Shown here piece after piece: positions 8,534 through 16,534 of a stretch of 64,000 nucleotides of DNA (position 1 is the stretch's first letter; each line of letters starts with the position of its first letter). The translations under genes were made by a program, and so were the position numbers. Source of the stretch: Burkholderia sp. OK233 (GTDB taxonomy: Bacteria > Pseudomonadota > Gammaproteobacteria > Burkholderiales > Burkholderiaceae); the NCBI RefSeq assembly GCF_900230185.1, contig NZ_OCSR01000001.1, positions 1,922,001 through 1,986,000 on the forward strand. Direction: 5' to 3'. The notes under the pieces are model-generated. The model was not told the origin of the DNA. It saw only the letters and a program-made list of their open reading frames with translations, and did not search any database.

Positions 8534-10069
8534 TCAGGCCGCTTGCTCGGTGGCTGCGGTTCCGGGCAGCGCAGTCGAGCTTTGCGGCAAGGCGAGGCCC
8601 AACACGGATTGTTCCGTTGCGTCCTTACGCGCCAACTCGCCGGAAATCCGGCCCTGGCGCATCACGACGATCCGGTCGGACACACCGAGCACTTCCGGCA
8701 ATTCCGACGAAATCATCACGATCGCGCAGCCGCGTTCGGCAAGCTGATAAATCACGTTATAGATCTCATGCTTCGCACCGACGTCGATCCCGCGCGTCGG
8801 TTCGTCGAGAATCACGACCTTCAGATCGGGCTCCGCCAGCCAGCGCGACAGAATCGCCTTCTGCTGGTTGCCGCCCGACAGGAAACGAATCTTCTGACGA
8901 CGGCTCGGCGTCTTGATTTTCAGCAGCTTGATAAAACGGTCGGCGGTTTCCGCTTCTTTCTTGCGATCGAGGAACATCCCGGCGCGCAGATAGTGGCGGC
9001 GGCAACTGATATTGATGTTCTCCGACACGGTCGCCATCGCGACGATGCCTTCTTCCTTGCGGTCTTCCGGACACAGCACGATGCCGTGCCTGATCGCCTC
9101 ACCGGCGCTGCGTACCTTGATCGGCTTGCCGTCGAGTACGATTTCGCCGGCCTTCTTGTGATCGGCGCCGTACACCAGATGCATCAGTTCGCTGCGCCCG
9201 GCCCCCACCAGACCGAAGAAGCCGACGATCTCGCCGCGCCGCACTTCGAAGCTGGCCGGCTGCGCGAGCGCATGCCCTTCGATTGCTTTCGCCGCGAAGC
9301 GCACTTCGCCGAGCGGCCGCGCCGAGTAGTTGTAAATGTCGGCGATTTCACGTCCGACCATTTCGCTCACGATGGTGTCACGCGACACGCCTTCGAGCGT
9401 CGGATGCGAGGCAATCTTGCGACCGTCGCGGAAGATCGTGCAGGCGTCGCACAACTCGTAGATCTCGTCCATGCGGTGCGAGATGTAGATCATCGCGCGA
9501 TTGTCGGCACGCAGATCGCGTACCAGCTTGAAGAGCACTTCGGTCTCGCGATGCGACAGCGAACTGGTCGGCTCATCCAGTGCGATCACGCGTGCGTTAC
9601 GCAGCAGCGCCTTGCAGATTTCGACCATCTGCCGTTGCGCGATCGAGAGCTTCCTCAGCTTCGCGTTCGGATCGAGGGCCACGCCCATCGCTTCGAGGCG
9701 TTCACGCACGAAGCGTTTGGCTTCGCGCTTGTTGACCCAGCCGAGCGAATTCGGCAACTGGCCCAGCAGCAGGTTTTCCGCGACCGTCAGATCGGGCACG
9801 TATTGCAGTTCCTGGTGAATCACCGCGATCCCCGCTGCGATCGACGACGCCGCGCTCGTGAAGCGCACCTCATTGCCGTCGATCATCACGCGGCCCGAAT
9901 CGGGCTGGTATTCACCGCCGAGAATCTTCAGCAGGGTCGATTTCCCTGCGCCGTTTTCGCCCATCAGGCCGTGCACCTGGCCGACGTTGACGTCGAAGGA
10001 CACACCGTCGAGCGCGCGCACGCCTGGAAAGACTTTGCCGATATTGTCAAAACGTAGCGTCGCTGACAC
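8534..10069 (-). CDS. araG: Sugar ABC transporter ATP-binding protein AraG (GTG start)
   Basis: This tandem ABC ATPase (511 residues) powers monosaccharide import. The N-terminal cassette has Walker [10 protein letters not shown], a LSIAQRQ signature and Walker B LDEPTSSL. The C-terminal cassette has a degenerate Walker A (GLVGAGRSE), as usual in this subfamily, with signature LSGGNQQK and [10 protein letters not shown] chose the GTG at 10069 because GAGGAGG lies 5 bases upstream and homology starts at once ([15 protein letters not shown]). The in-frame extension to 10183 would run through an intergenic hairpin. It sits between araF and araH. Confidence 0.94.
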   Translation of the reverse strand: MSATLRFDNIGKVFPGVRALDGVSFDVNVGQVHGLMGENGAGKSTLLKILGGEYQPDSGRVMIDGNEVRFTSAASSIAAGIAVIHQELQYVPDLTVAENLLLGQLPNSLGWVNKREAKRFVRERLEAMGVALDPNAKLRKLSIAQRQMVEICKALLRNARVIALDEPTSSLSHRETEVLFKLVRDLRADNRAMIYISHRMDEIYELCDACTIFRDGRKIASHPTLEGVSRDTIVSEMVGREIADIYNYSARPLGEVRFAAKAIEGHALAQPASFEVRRGEIVGFFGLVGAGRSELMHLVYGADHKKAGEIVLDGKPIKVRSAGEAIRHGIVLCPEDRKEEGIVAMATVSENINISCRRHYLRAGMFLDRKKEAETADRFIKLLKIKTPSRRQKIRFLSGGNQQKAILSRWLAEPDLKVVILDEPTRGIDVGAKHEIYNVIYQLAERGCAIVMISSELPEVLGVSDRIVVMRQGRISGELARKDATEQSVLGLALPQSSTALPGTAATEQAA

Positions 10070-10167
10070 TTCGCCTCCTCTTGCTTCGTGTGAACCGTGC
10101 GTATTTTGCGAGGCAGTCAAGCCACCGGCAAACACGGTCTGTCTCAACTGCTGATCTTGTGTTGCTG

Positions 10168-10209
10168 TTGCCGGTGCGCCCAATTCCTGGCGAAACGACG
10201 CACCGGCAA
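10168..10209. promoter_or_regulatory. Intercistronic inverted repeat between araF and araG
   Basis: A perfect 11-bp inverted repeat (10168-10178 and 10199-10209) with a 20-nt loop lies between the araF stop and the araG start. There is no T-run, so it is not a standard terminator. A hairpin here would protect the upstream araF message, fitting the known need for excess binding protein over ATPase and permease. That role is inferred. Confidence 0.7.
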
Positions 10210-10238
10210 TTCACTTCATTTGACTACGCTACAGCCGC

Positions 10239-11237
10239 TTAATTTGCTGCGAGGCCCATCTTCTGACGCACATCGGCGACGTTGTCACGCGTAGCCAGCA
10301 TGCCGGTCGTCAGCGTGAGCATCGGCGGTTCCTTGCCTTGCGTGATCCAGTCGTACATCAGCGTCGAGGTTTCTTCGCCGTGACGCTTCGGGCTGATGAT
10401 GACCGTGCCGTAGAAGCCCGTCGGGGTCGGCTTCTTGAACTCGTTCAATGCCGAGTCCGAACCGCCGATGCCGATACCGATCATGTTGTCCGCCTTGAAG
10501 CCGCGGCCTTCCGCTGCGCGCACCGCGCCGAGCACGCCTTCGTCGTTCAGCGCGTAAGCCACCCAGTGCTTGAACTGCGGGTTCTTGGTGAACGCGATGT
10601 TGGCGGCGTTGAAGGCGTTTTCCGTGTCGGTCTTCGCTTGCGGCGCTTCAATCACATTGGCCTTCGGGAAACCGGCGGCGACGAGCGCAGCGGTTGCACC
10701 GGTGGTACGGTCAACTGCGGTAGGCAGCTGGTTGTAGGTCACGTCGATCGCGCCGACGTCCTTCATGTCCCAGCCGCGCTTCTTGATTTCCGCAGCCAGG
10801 CCGTCGCCCACCTGCTTACCGATGTTGTATGCCGAAATACCCATATGCGGCACCGATGCGATCGGCTTGCCCGCGCCGTCGACGAGGCGGTCGTCGACCG
10901 TCATCATCTTCAGCCCGTCGGCCTTCGCCTTCGCGACGATGCCGGGTCCGAGCTTGACGTCAGGCGTACAGATCACAAAGCCTTGTGCTTTCTGTGCCGA
11001 CAGGTTGTCGATTGCGCTCATCACCTTCTCGCCCGACGGCGCGCCGATCTTGACCAGTGTGAAACCCTTCTCCTTGGCGGCCATTTCGGCGAACTTCCAT
11101 TCGTCCTGGAACCACGGTTCTTCCGGCTGCTTCACGAGGAAGCCGATCTTGACCGGATCCGCGGCTTGCGCCACCGGTGCGTTGAAGAGCACACCCGCCG
11201 CCGCTGCTGCCAGCGTGAGGAAAATTCTTCGTTTCAT
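10239..11237 (-). CDS. araF: L-arabinose-type periplasmic binding protein AraF
   Basis: This is the periplasmic sugar-binding component of the importer, 332 residues. It starts with a Sec signal peptide (MKRR, hydrophobic Ala-rich core, cleavage probably after VAQA at about residue 29). The mature protein opens with KIGFLVKQPEEPWFQDEWKF, almost the same as E. coli AraF, and continues with GFVICTPDVKLG and a DNIGIGIGG-like segment. The start at 11237 has GGAG upstream; an in-frame extension to 11306 would bury the signal peptide. It is followed by a 169-bp gap with a hairpin before araG, and preceded by 165 bp after an SDR gene. Confidence 0.95.
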   Translation of the reverse strand: MKRRIFLTLAAAAAGVLFNAPVAQAADPVKIGFLVKQPEEPWFQDEWKFAEMAAKEKGFTLVKIGAPSGEKVMSAIDNLSAQKAQGFVICTPDVKLGPGIVAKAKADGLKMMTVDDRLVDGAGKPIASVPHMGISAYNIGKQVGDGLAAEIKKRGWDMKDVGAIDVTYNQLPTAVDRTTGATAALVAAGFPKANVIEAPQAKTDTENAFNAANIAFTKNPQFKHWVAYALNDEGVLGAVRAAEGRGFKADNMIGIGIGGSDSALNEFKKPTPTGFYGTVIISPKRHGEETSTLMYDWITQGKEPPMLTLTTGMLATRDNVADVRQKMGLAAN

Positions 11238-11402
11238 AATGCGTGTCTCCTGACTAATTGATAACGAGAAGGTATCGGCCGCGTCTTCTTGTACCGGGTG
11301 TGACACACGCGGCCAGCGCGTCGTCCGGTGAAACTTTGCTGCTTTGTCCTTGCCTGTTCCTGCTGCGTTTCCCGCTTCCTGTTGCGTGCTGCTCCACTAC
11401 GT

Positions 11403-12179
11403 TCAGTCGTGATACAGCGCCGAGCGGCCGCCATCCACGGTGATGCAGGTGGCGTTGATGAACGGCGCTTCGTCCGAGGCGAGAAACACCGCCGTCATCG
11501 CCACTTCTTCCGGGCGGCCGATGCGCTTCATCGGTTGCAGAGCGAGCGTCGCCTGTTTCGCGGCGGCCGGATCGGCTTGTTCGTTCCACCAGTCGTGCGT
11601 CAATTGCGTTTCGATGTACCCCGGCGCGATTGCGTTGACCCGCACGTTGCGCGGCGCGTATTCGATGCCGAGTGCACGCGTCAGACCGAGCACGCCATGC
11701 TTCGCGACCGGATACGGAAAACATCCCGGAATGATCTTGAATGCATGCGTTGACGCAATATTCACGATGCTGCCCGCGCCGCGTTCGACCATGCCCGGCA
11801 ACACTGCGCGACACCCATTCCAGACGCCGTCGAGGTCGACCGCGAAGCAACGGCGCCAGTCGTCGTCGGTCATCGTCAGCGGATCGCAGAACACGTTGAT
11901 GCCGGCGTTGTTGACCAGCACGTCGAGCGCGCCGTACGCGTGTTCGGCCTCGCTCACGGCGTGCTGAACCGAGGCCGATTGCGTGACATCCGTCTCTACC
12001 GCCAGCACGCGCGCGCCGGTTTGCGCCTTGATCTGTTGCGCCGTCTGCTGCGCGGTTTCGATATCGAGTTCAGCCAGCACGACCGCCGCGCCCTCACGCG
12101 CAAACGCAAACGCGATCGCCGCACCGATGCCGCGCCCGGCGCCGGTGATCAACGTGACTTTGTCGGCGAGCCGTTTCAT
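11403..12179 (-). CDS. SDR family sugar dehydrogenase (probable D-galactose 1-dehydrogenase)
   Basis: This 258-residue short-chain dehydrogenase has TGAGRGIG (12-19), NNAGINVF near 90, catalytic Ser in NIASTHAFK, the YPVAK Tyr/Lys pair and IAPGYIETQLT. Its start overlaps the dgoA stop by 4 bp, so it is coupled to the KDPGal aldolase gene. This makes it the best candidate for oxidising D-galactose (or L-arabinose) at C1 in a De Ley-Doudoroff pathway. The assignment rests on context, since SDR specificity cannot be read from motifs. The other SDR at 6586-7386 is an alternative. Confidence 0.88.
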   Translation of the reverse strand: MKRLADKVTLITGAGRGIGAAIAFAFAREGAAVVLAELDIETAQQTAQQIKAQTGARVLAVETDVTQSASVQHAVSEAEHAYGALDVLVNNAGINVFCDPLTMTDDDWRRCFAVDLDGVWNGCRAVLPGMVERGAGSIVNIASTHAFKIIPGCFPYPVAKHGVLGLTRALGIEYAPRNVRVNAIAPGYIETQLTHDWWNEQADPAAAKQATLALQPMKRIGRPEEVAMTAVFLASDEAPFINATCITVDGGRSALYHD

Positions 12180-12856
12180 TTCTTCGCGCCTGCACGGGCG
12201 ATGCGCAACCCGTTGATGAAAGCCTTCGCGTGCGAGGCGGTCACCGCCGCGCTCTGTCCCGGCTTGTACAGCGCCGAGCCGAGGCCGAAGCCATTCGCAC
12301 CGACGCTAAGGAACGGGCCCATGTTGTCCGGCGTGATCCCGCCAACCGGCACCAGTGGCACTTCCGCCGCGATCACCGCGCGCCATGCCTTCACGACCTG
12401 GCAGCCGAGTTGTTCGGCGGGGAACATCTTCAACACATCCGCGCCGTTTTTCAGCGCGATGAAGGCTTCGTTCGGTGTCGCCACGCCCGGCGCGCACGCC
12501 ATGCCTTGCGCTTTCGCGGCGCCGACGACCTCCGGGTCGCTATGCGGCATCACGATCAGTTCGCCGCCCGCCGACTTCACGTCGTTGACGAAACTCGGGT
12601 GTAGCACCGTGCCAGCACCGACGATCGCATCGGCCGGCAACACCTTGCGGATCGCCGCGATGCTGTCGAACGGCCGCGGCGAATTCAACGGCACTTCGAC
12701 GATGCGAAAGCCGGCTTCGTACAGCGCTTGACCATGCTCGGCAGCATCCGCGGGCGTCACACCGCGCATGATCGCGATCAGCGGACAGACCTCGAACGCC
12801 GCGATCAACCCCGCGTGCGGCATGTACGGGGCGGGCAGATTGATGTGAGGTTGCAT
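12176..12856 (-). CDS. dgoA: 2-dehydro-3-deoxy-6-phosphogalactonate aldolase
   Basis: This class I aldolase of the KDPG/KDPGal family (226 residues) cleaves KDPGal to pyruvate and glyceraldehyde 3-phosphate. Motifs seen are PLIAIMRGVTPADA (start of the TIM barrel), the substrate-binding EVPLNSPRP, VGAGTV, MPHSDPEV, the ALKNGADVLKMFPAE strand with the Schiff-base Lys, and PVGGI. A start at 12856 has AAGGA upstream. It lies 36 bp after dgoK and overlaps the next SDR gene by 4 bp. The MPHSDP and FPAEQLG forms resemble DgoA more than the KDPG aldolase Eda. Confidence 0.93.
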   Translation of the reverse strand: MQPHINLPAPYMPHAGLIAAFEVCPLIAIMRGVTPADAAEHGQALYEAGFRIVEVPLNSPRPFDSIAAIRKVLPADAIVGAGTVLHPSFVNDVKSAGGELIVMPHSDPEVVGAAKAQGMACAPGVATPNEAFIALKNGADVLKMFPAEQLGCQVVKAWRAVIAAEVPLVPVGGITPDNMGPFLSVGANGFGLGSALYKPGQSAAVTASHAKAFINGLRIARAGAKK

Positions 12857-12892
12857 GTCGGTTCCTTGTTTCGTGAGCGGCGGCGCAGCCGT

Positions 12893-13951
12893 TTAGCCGG
12901 CGTGCGCTGCTTGTGGCGTGGGCTTGACGAGCCCCGCCTGGGTGGCGACGCGCCACAGGCCGCGCTCGGTGGCGTGCTTCACCAGCTCCGCGTGAGTGCA
13001 ACCGAATTGCACCAGTGCCACGCGATAGCGTTCGCACAGCGCTTCATTGCCGATCAGACGCAGATGCTGCCCGGCGAGCGAGTTTTGCTGTTGCTTCAGC
13101 ACGGCTTCGAGACCGGCCAGTTCGTGCCCGATCAGCAAACCCGACAGATAGTCCGGCTGCTGTTCGCGTGAAAGTTGTCCGGTGAGCCCGAGCGTGCGGG
13201 AGCTGAATACGGTGGCCAGCATGCCCGCCTGACCTTTATCGCGAGCGATGTTCACGCCATGCAGAAACGAAGCGGTATCCGGACGATCCGGCGTGACCAT
13301 CGTGCGGCCGAGGATGGTGTGCTCGCGCAAAGCCGCGAACACTTCACCGGTCATGAAGGTATGAAAACGTTCGATGCGGCCCGCCTGCACCACGGCCCAT
13401 TTCGCGTGCGTGCCGGGCAAGCCGATCAGTGCGCGCTTACCGCTGTCCGCTGCGCCCGTGTCTTGCCCCAGCGCGCCGAAAATCTGGGTTTCTTCGCCGC
13501 GCATTACGTTGGGCAGCTCGCCGCGCTGCAGGACGCCCGGCACGATGTGCAGCGTCACGCCGCACGCGGCTTTCACGCGGACGATGCCGGCCACCAGCGC
13601 ATCCGCATTCGCTGGCGCGTCAACATACGGTGCTTCGAGCCAGCCTTGCGCGCTGCCGACCATACCGGCTGCGATCACCGACACGGCGGGCGCCTGTTCG
13701 AGCCAGGCGCCGCACGCGTCCTCGAAAGCGGCGTCGAAGCCGCCTTGCTCGGCGCTACGCGGCAAATTCATGACGCCGGCCGTCGATGCCCGCGTCGCCA
13801 GCACTTCGCCGGCCGCGTCGTATAGATACGCGCGCAGCGACGTCGTGCCCCAGTCGAGCGCAATGAGTGCTGCGTGCTGGAGGTTAGCGTCGGCGACCGC
13901 GGCGGCGTGGACCGGATTGGCCGCTTGCGTGTGAGAACCCACTCGCTTCAT
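12893..13951 (-). CDS. dgoK: 2-dehydro-3-deoxygalactonokinase
   Basis: DgoK phosphorylates 2-keto-3-deoxygalactonate at C6 to make the substrate of DgoA. The 352-residue protein has an ASKHA-type N-terminal loop ALIALDWGTTSLRAYLYD, AAGMVGSAQGW, HIVPGV, MRGEETQIFGAL and GLPGTHAKWA, all characteristic of the DgoK family. The first 25 residues are non-conserved. An internal start cannot be excluded, but the upstream start overlaps the iclR stop by 4 bp, which favours it. It directly precedes dgoA. Confidence 0.94.
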   Translation of the reverse strand: MKRVGSHTQAANPVHAAAVADANLQHAALIALDWGTTSLRAYLYDAAGEVLATRASTAGVMNLPRSAEQGGFDAAFEDACGAWLEQAPAVSVIAAGMVGSAQGWLEAPYVDAPANADALVAGIVRVKAACGVTLHIVPGVLQRGELPNVMRGEETQIFGALGQDTGAADSGKRALIGLPGTHAKWAVVQAGRIERFHTFMTGEVFAALREHTILGRTMVTPDRPDTASFLHGVNIARDKGQAGMLATVFSSRTLGLTGQLSREQQPDYLSGLLIGHELAGLEAVLKQQQNSLAGQHLRLIGNEALCERYRVALVQFGCTHAELVKHATERGLWRVATQAGLVKPTPQAAHAG

Positions 13952-14928
13952 CGTTTGATCCTGCGGGTTGCCGGTTGCGGGGCACGCCAGCCGAGTTCCT
14001 CCGAGATCGCGCGCGCTTCGCGCTGCACGACCGGAATCAGTTCATCCATGCGTTCGAGCGACATATACGGAATCGTGCTCGCCACCGACAGCGCCGCCAC
14101 GACTGCGCCCGACGCATCACGCACCGGCGCCGCGACGCAACGGATCGACGCTTCGTTTTCTTCGAGGTCGAACGTGTAGCCGCCGGCGGCGTAGTTGGTC
14201 ATGCGTTGCATGAAGGTCTGCGCATCGGGGCGGTTATCCGGCTTGAAGCTGACGCCGGCGAGCGCACGCCGCGATGCTTCGAAGAGCGACTGCCAGACGT
14301 CCGGCGTGAGGTCGAGCATCATGGCTTTGCCGATCCCTGTCGACGCCAGCGGCATCCGGTGACCGACGCGCGAGCGCATTTCGAGGCCACGGGTGCCGGG
14401 GATCTTGTCGATGTACAGCACGTCGTCGCCATCGCGCACGCCGAGGTGGATCGTGTCGAGCGTTTGCTCGGCGAGCGATTCGAGATGCTGCCGCGCCACG
14501 GTCGTGAGCGGCATCTGTTCCAGCGCGATGGTGCCGAGTTCGATCAGCTTCGGGCCGAGCAGATAGCCGCCTTGCACTTGCCGCAGATAGCGCGCCTGCA
14601 CAAGGCTGCTCACCAGCCGATGCGTAGTGCTGCGGGTCGTGCCGAGCGCGGCGCCGAAGGTGCGCAGATCGCGCACACCCGCGGCGGCGGCTTCCAGAAT
14701 CGCGAGGCCGCGCAGCAGTGTTTGCGTGCCCGCCTGTTGCGGCGTGATGTCGAGCAACGTACTCGGCAAGGCGATTTCGTCGACCACGGGCGGATGCTGG
14801 ACGCTGGCGCGCGAAACCTTCGCAGCGTTGGCAGCCTGCCGTGGCGCGGCGCTGGAAGCGTGATCGGCCTGCGGCGCCAGATCGGCGTCAGATTCGCTTA
14901 CGGCGTGAGTGGGCATCGCTTTGTTCAT
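13948..14928 (-). CDS. IclR-family transcriptional regulator of the sugar cluster
   Basis: This is the first gene of the minus-strand sugar operon. The N-terminal 65 residues are Ala-rich and poorly conserved. A winged helix-turn-helix follows (LLRGLAILEAAAAG to TTHRLVSSLVQARYL, about 70-125), then an effector-binding IclR domain with LGVRDGDDVLYIDKI, STGIGKAMMLDL and the C-terminal AAPVRDASGAVVAALSV. The total is 326 residues. Co-transcription with dgoK (4-bp overlap) suggests autoregulated control by a pathway intermediate such as 2-keto-3-deoxygalactonate. The effector is inferred, not visible. Confidence 0.92.
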   Translation of the reverse strand: MNKAMPTHAVSESDADLAPQADHASSAAPRQAANAAKVSRASVQHPPVVDEIALPSTLLDITPQQAGTQTLLRGLAILEAAAAGVRDLRTFGAALGTTRSTTHRLVSSLVQARYLRQVQGGYLLGPKLIELGTIALEQMPLTTVARQHLESLAEQTLDTIHLGVRDGDDVLYIDKIPGTRGLEMRSRVGHRMPLASTGIGKAMMLDLTPDVWQSLFEASRRALAGVSFKPDNRPDAQTFMQRMTNYAAGGYTFDLEENEASIRCVAAPVRDASGAVVAALSVASTIPYMSLERMDELIPVVQREARAISEELGWRAPQPATRRIKR

Positions 14929-15137
14929 GGCGATTCGCTTTCAGGTAGTTTTTTGCGCTTACAGCGCGGGGCCGGAGGGGAGGCCTGTTTTGATCGCGGC
15001 ACAGTGCGTGTTGCCACTGGCGCTGGCGTGCGGTTGCTGCCTTTGGGGCTTTGGCATGGTTTGGCTTGTCTCCGGTTTTTTTCTTGCTGTCGCTGGTCGT
15101 GGCCGGTTTTCTTGGCTCACGGTGCGTGTTGGGTTGG

Positions 15138-15167
15138 ATTGTAGGGCGGTTTTTGAGAAAGCTCCAA
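15138..15167 (-). promoter_or_regulatory. Candidate sigma-70 promoter of the iclR-dgoKA-araFGH operon
   Basis: On the minus strand a -35 TTGGAG (15162-15167) and a -10 TACAAT (15138-15143) are separated by 18 bp. Transcription would start near 15130, about 200 nt before the iclR start codon. No other pair this good was found in the gap. Confidence 0.5.
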
Positions 15168-15194
15168 TATGTGAGTGTTGAATTCATATAATGG
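15164..15194. promoter_or_regulatory. Candidate operator palindrome overlapping the -35 region
   Basis: An imperfect palindrome, CCAATATG at 15164 and CATATAATGG ending at 15194, overlaps the -35 element of the operon promoter. The place is right for autorepression by the IclR-family product, but the match to a specific site is not established. Confidence 0.3.
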
Positions 15195-15251
15195 GATTTG
15201 GCCTTGCCGGGGGCTTGGTTGATTGCCCTATGGGGAGGTTTTTGTTTGTTC

Positions 15252-15287
15252 GCCTTGTTTGCCTTGTTTGCCTTGTTTGCCTTGTTG
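15252..15287. repeat. 9-bp tandem repeat, four copies, at the IS left boundary
   Basis: Four units of GCCTTGTTT (the last ends in G) run from 15252 to 15287. The left end of the insertion sequence begins inside the last unit at 15286, so the element abuts or interrupts the array. Confidence 0.85.
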
Positions 15288-15346
15288 TAGTGGTCCAATG
15301 ACTCTGGACACCTCTAAAGGGGATAATTCTCCAAACGAGGTGAGAA

Positions 15347-15817
15347 ATGAGCAGACGGAACATACCCGAAGAATTCAAGGCAGAAGCGGTACAACTGGTG
15401 GTCAGCAAGGGCTATTCGTTTTCCCAGGCCTGTGAAGCAATGGGCGTGGGCGATACGGCGCTGCGCCGCTGGGTAGCGCAATGGCGTGCCGAGCAGGCAA
15501 AGCCAGCGCGTACGCCATTGCAGCTCGAAGGCGACGCGCGTCGCATCCGTGAACTGGAAGCGCGGGTGGCCGATCTTGAGAGGGAACGCGACATTCTAAA
15601 AAACATCCCAAGGGACGCGCCCCTGCCCGAAGGGCAGAAACTCCCGGCCACCGCTACACTGACTGCTCCCAGAGGGAGCGGCCGTCAGACTTTTGGTGAT
15701 CATCCCGTTAAAAAACGTGGCCCAGGGACTGACGCGGACCCAGCATTGGTGACGCCGCCAGGCGATCCCGTTCAGGAAGGTGACCGATTCCGCTGTCCCG
15801 CCCTCTGCCCATTCTGA
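15347..15817 (+). pseudogene. IS3-family transposase OrfA, running into foreign sequence
   Basis: Codons 1-85 (15347-15603) encode an IS3-type OrfA. This has a helix-turn-helix (RRNIPEEFKAEAVQLV through GDTALRRWVAQW) followed by a leucine-zipper-like helix ending RERDILK. At the A6 run (15598-15603), where IS3 elements normally shift frame into orfB, the sequence changes to unrelated DNA. The frame then continues for about 71 codons of non-IS3 sequence to a stop at 15815-15817. The usual OrfA-OrfB fusion cannot form, so I class it as broken although the DNA-binding part is intact. Confidence 0.8.
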
Positions 15818-15832
15818 TGGCGGAGGACTGAC
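15605..15832 (+). ncRNA. Candidate IS110-type left-end non-coding RNA fragment
   Basis: This stretch separates IS3 orfA from an IS110-like start codon. It contains the hairpin CTGCCC-GAA-GGGCAG (15623-15637) and a larger one with outer stem CTGAC/GTCAG and inner stem GCTCCC-AGA-GGGAGC (15659-15688). IS110-group elements are known to encode a structured guide (bridge) RNA in the non-coding left end just before the transposase gene. Position and structure fit such a remnant, but loops complementary to a target and donor were not identified. Confidence 0.35.
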
Positions 15833-16534
15833 ATGACGGCAACGAAGTCCCGGCGCGCCGGCAGTGCGGCGCAGATTACGGTGGTGCATCCCCATGCTGC
15901 GGCGATCGACGTAGGCCGTCACTGCACACGTTCGCTGATGCGCGAAGCGCAGTTGAAGGTAACGCGGCAGCGTACGCATCGTTACAGCAAGGCCAACGGA
16001 GAGGCGCTGGTCGCACCGAATCTGCTGGATCGCAACTTTGAGCAGGACAGACCCAATCAGGTCTGGGCTGGAGACATTACGTACGTGAGCACGCGTCAGG
16101 GCTGGTCGTATCTGGCCATCGTGATGGACCTGCATTCGCGCCGCATTATCGGCTGGGCGTTTGCGCTGCAGGCCGACACGGAGTTGGTGATCCGGGCCAT
16201 CCGGCAGGCTCGGGCCAGACGGCGAGCATCGCACGGTGTGATGTTCCATTCCGACCAGGGCTGTCAGTACACTAGCGCGTACTTCGTTGAGGACCTGAAG
16301 GCCAACGGCATGGTGCAGAGCATGAGCAGAAAGGGAAACTGCTGGGATAACGCGGTCGTGGAGCGCTTCTTTAGAAGCCTGAAAAGCGAATGGCTCAATC
16401 CAAAGGGGTACCTCGATCACGCCGATGCCGAGCGCGACATCGAGGCCTATATTGACGACTTTTACAACTGCCGGCGGATCCATTCGGCAACAGACAGGAT
16501 GCCGCCGATGCGCTACGAAGCTTCGACTTTTTAA
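15833..16534 (+). pseudogene. Chimeric transposase: IS110-like N-terminus fused to IS3 OrfB catalytic core
   Basis: The first 28 or so codons read like an IS110-family N-terminus (ITVVHPHAAAIDVG, whose Asp is the first acidic residue of that family's DEDD site). From about codon 29 (GRHCTRSLMREAQLKV) it is IS3 OrfB. The DDE integrase residues are all present: D in WAGDITYV, D in FHSDQGCQYTS and E in NAVVERFFRSLKSEWL. The HTH_21 region of OrfB is lost. The frame is open for 233 codons with GGAGG upstream. It could be translated, but lacks a normal DNA-binding half, so it is called a pseudogene. Confidence 0.75.

Larger units (their letters stand above)
14929..15285. other. Intergenic region upstream of the sugar operon
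   Basis: This 357-bp gap has no convincing gene. It holds the presumed promoter and operator of the iclR-led operon (15138-15194), and next to the IS3-type element a 9-bp tandem repeat. The sequence is more T-rich on the plus strand than its surroundings. A 136-codon minus-strand reading frame through it is low-complexity (Lys-Ala-Asn repeats from the tandem repeat) and is not considered a gene. Confidence 0.75.

Noticed and set aside
15252..15287. Tandem repeat considered as a CRISPR-like or minisatellite array
   Set aside because: Only four 9-bp units without spacers; no cas genes in the window.
14888..15298. 136-codon minus-strand frame with Lys-Ala-Asn repeats
   Set aside because: It arises from a 9-bp tandem repeat and intergenic DNA, overlaps the IclR start and the IS left end, and has no domain.
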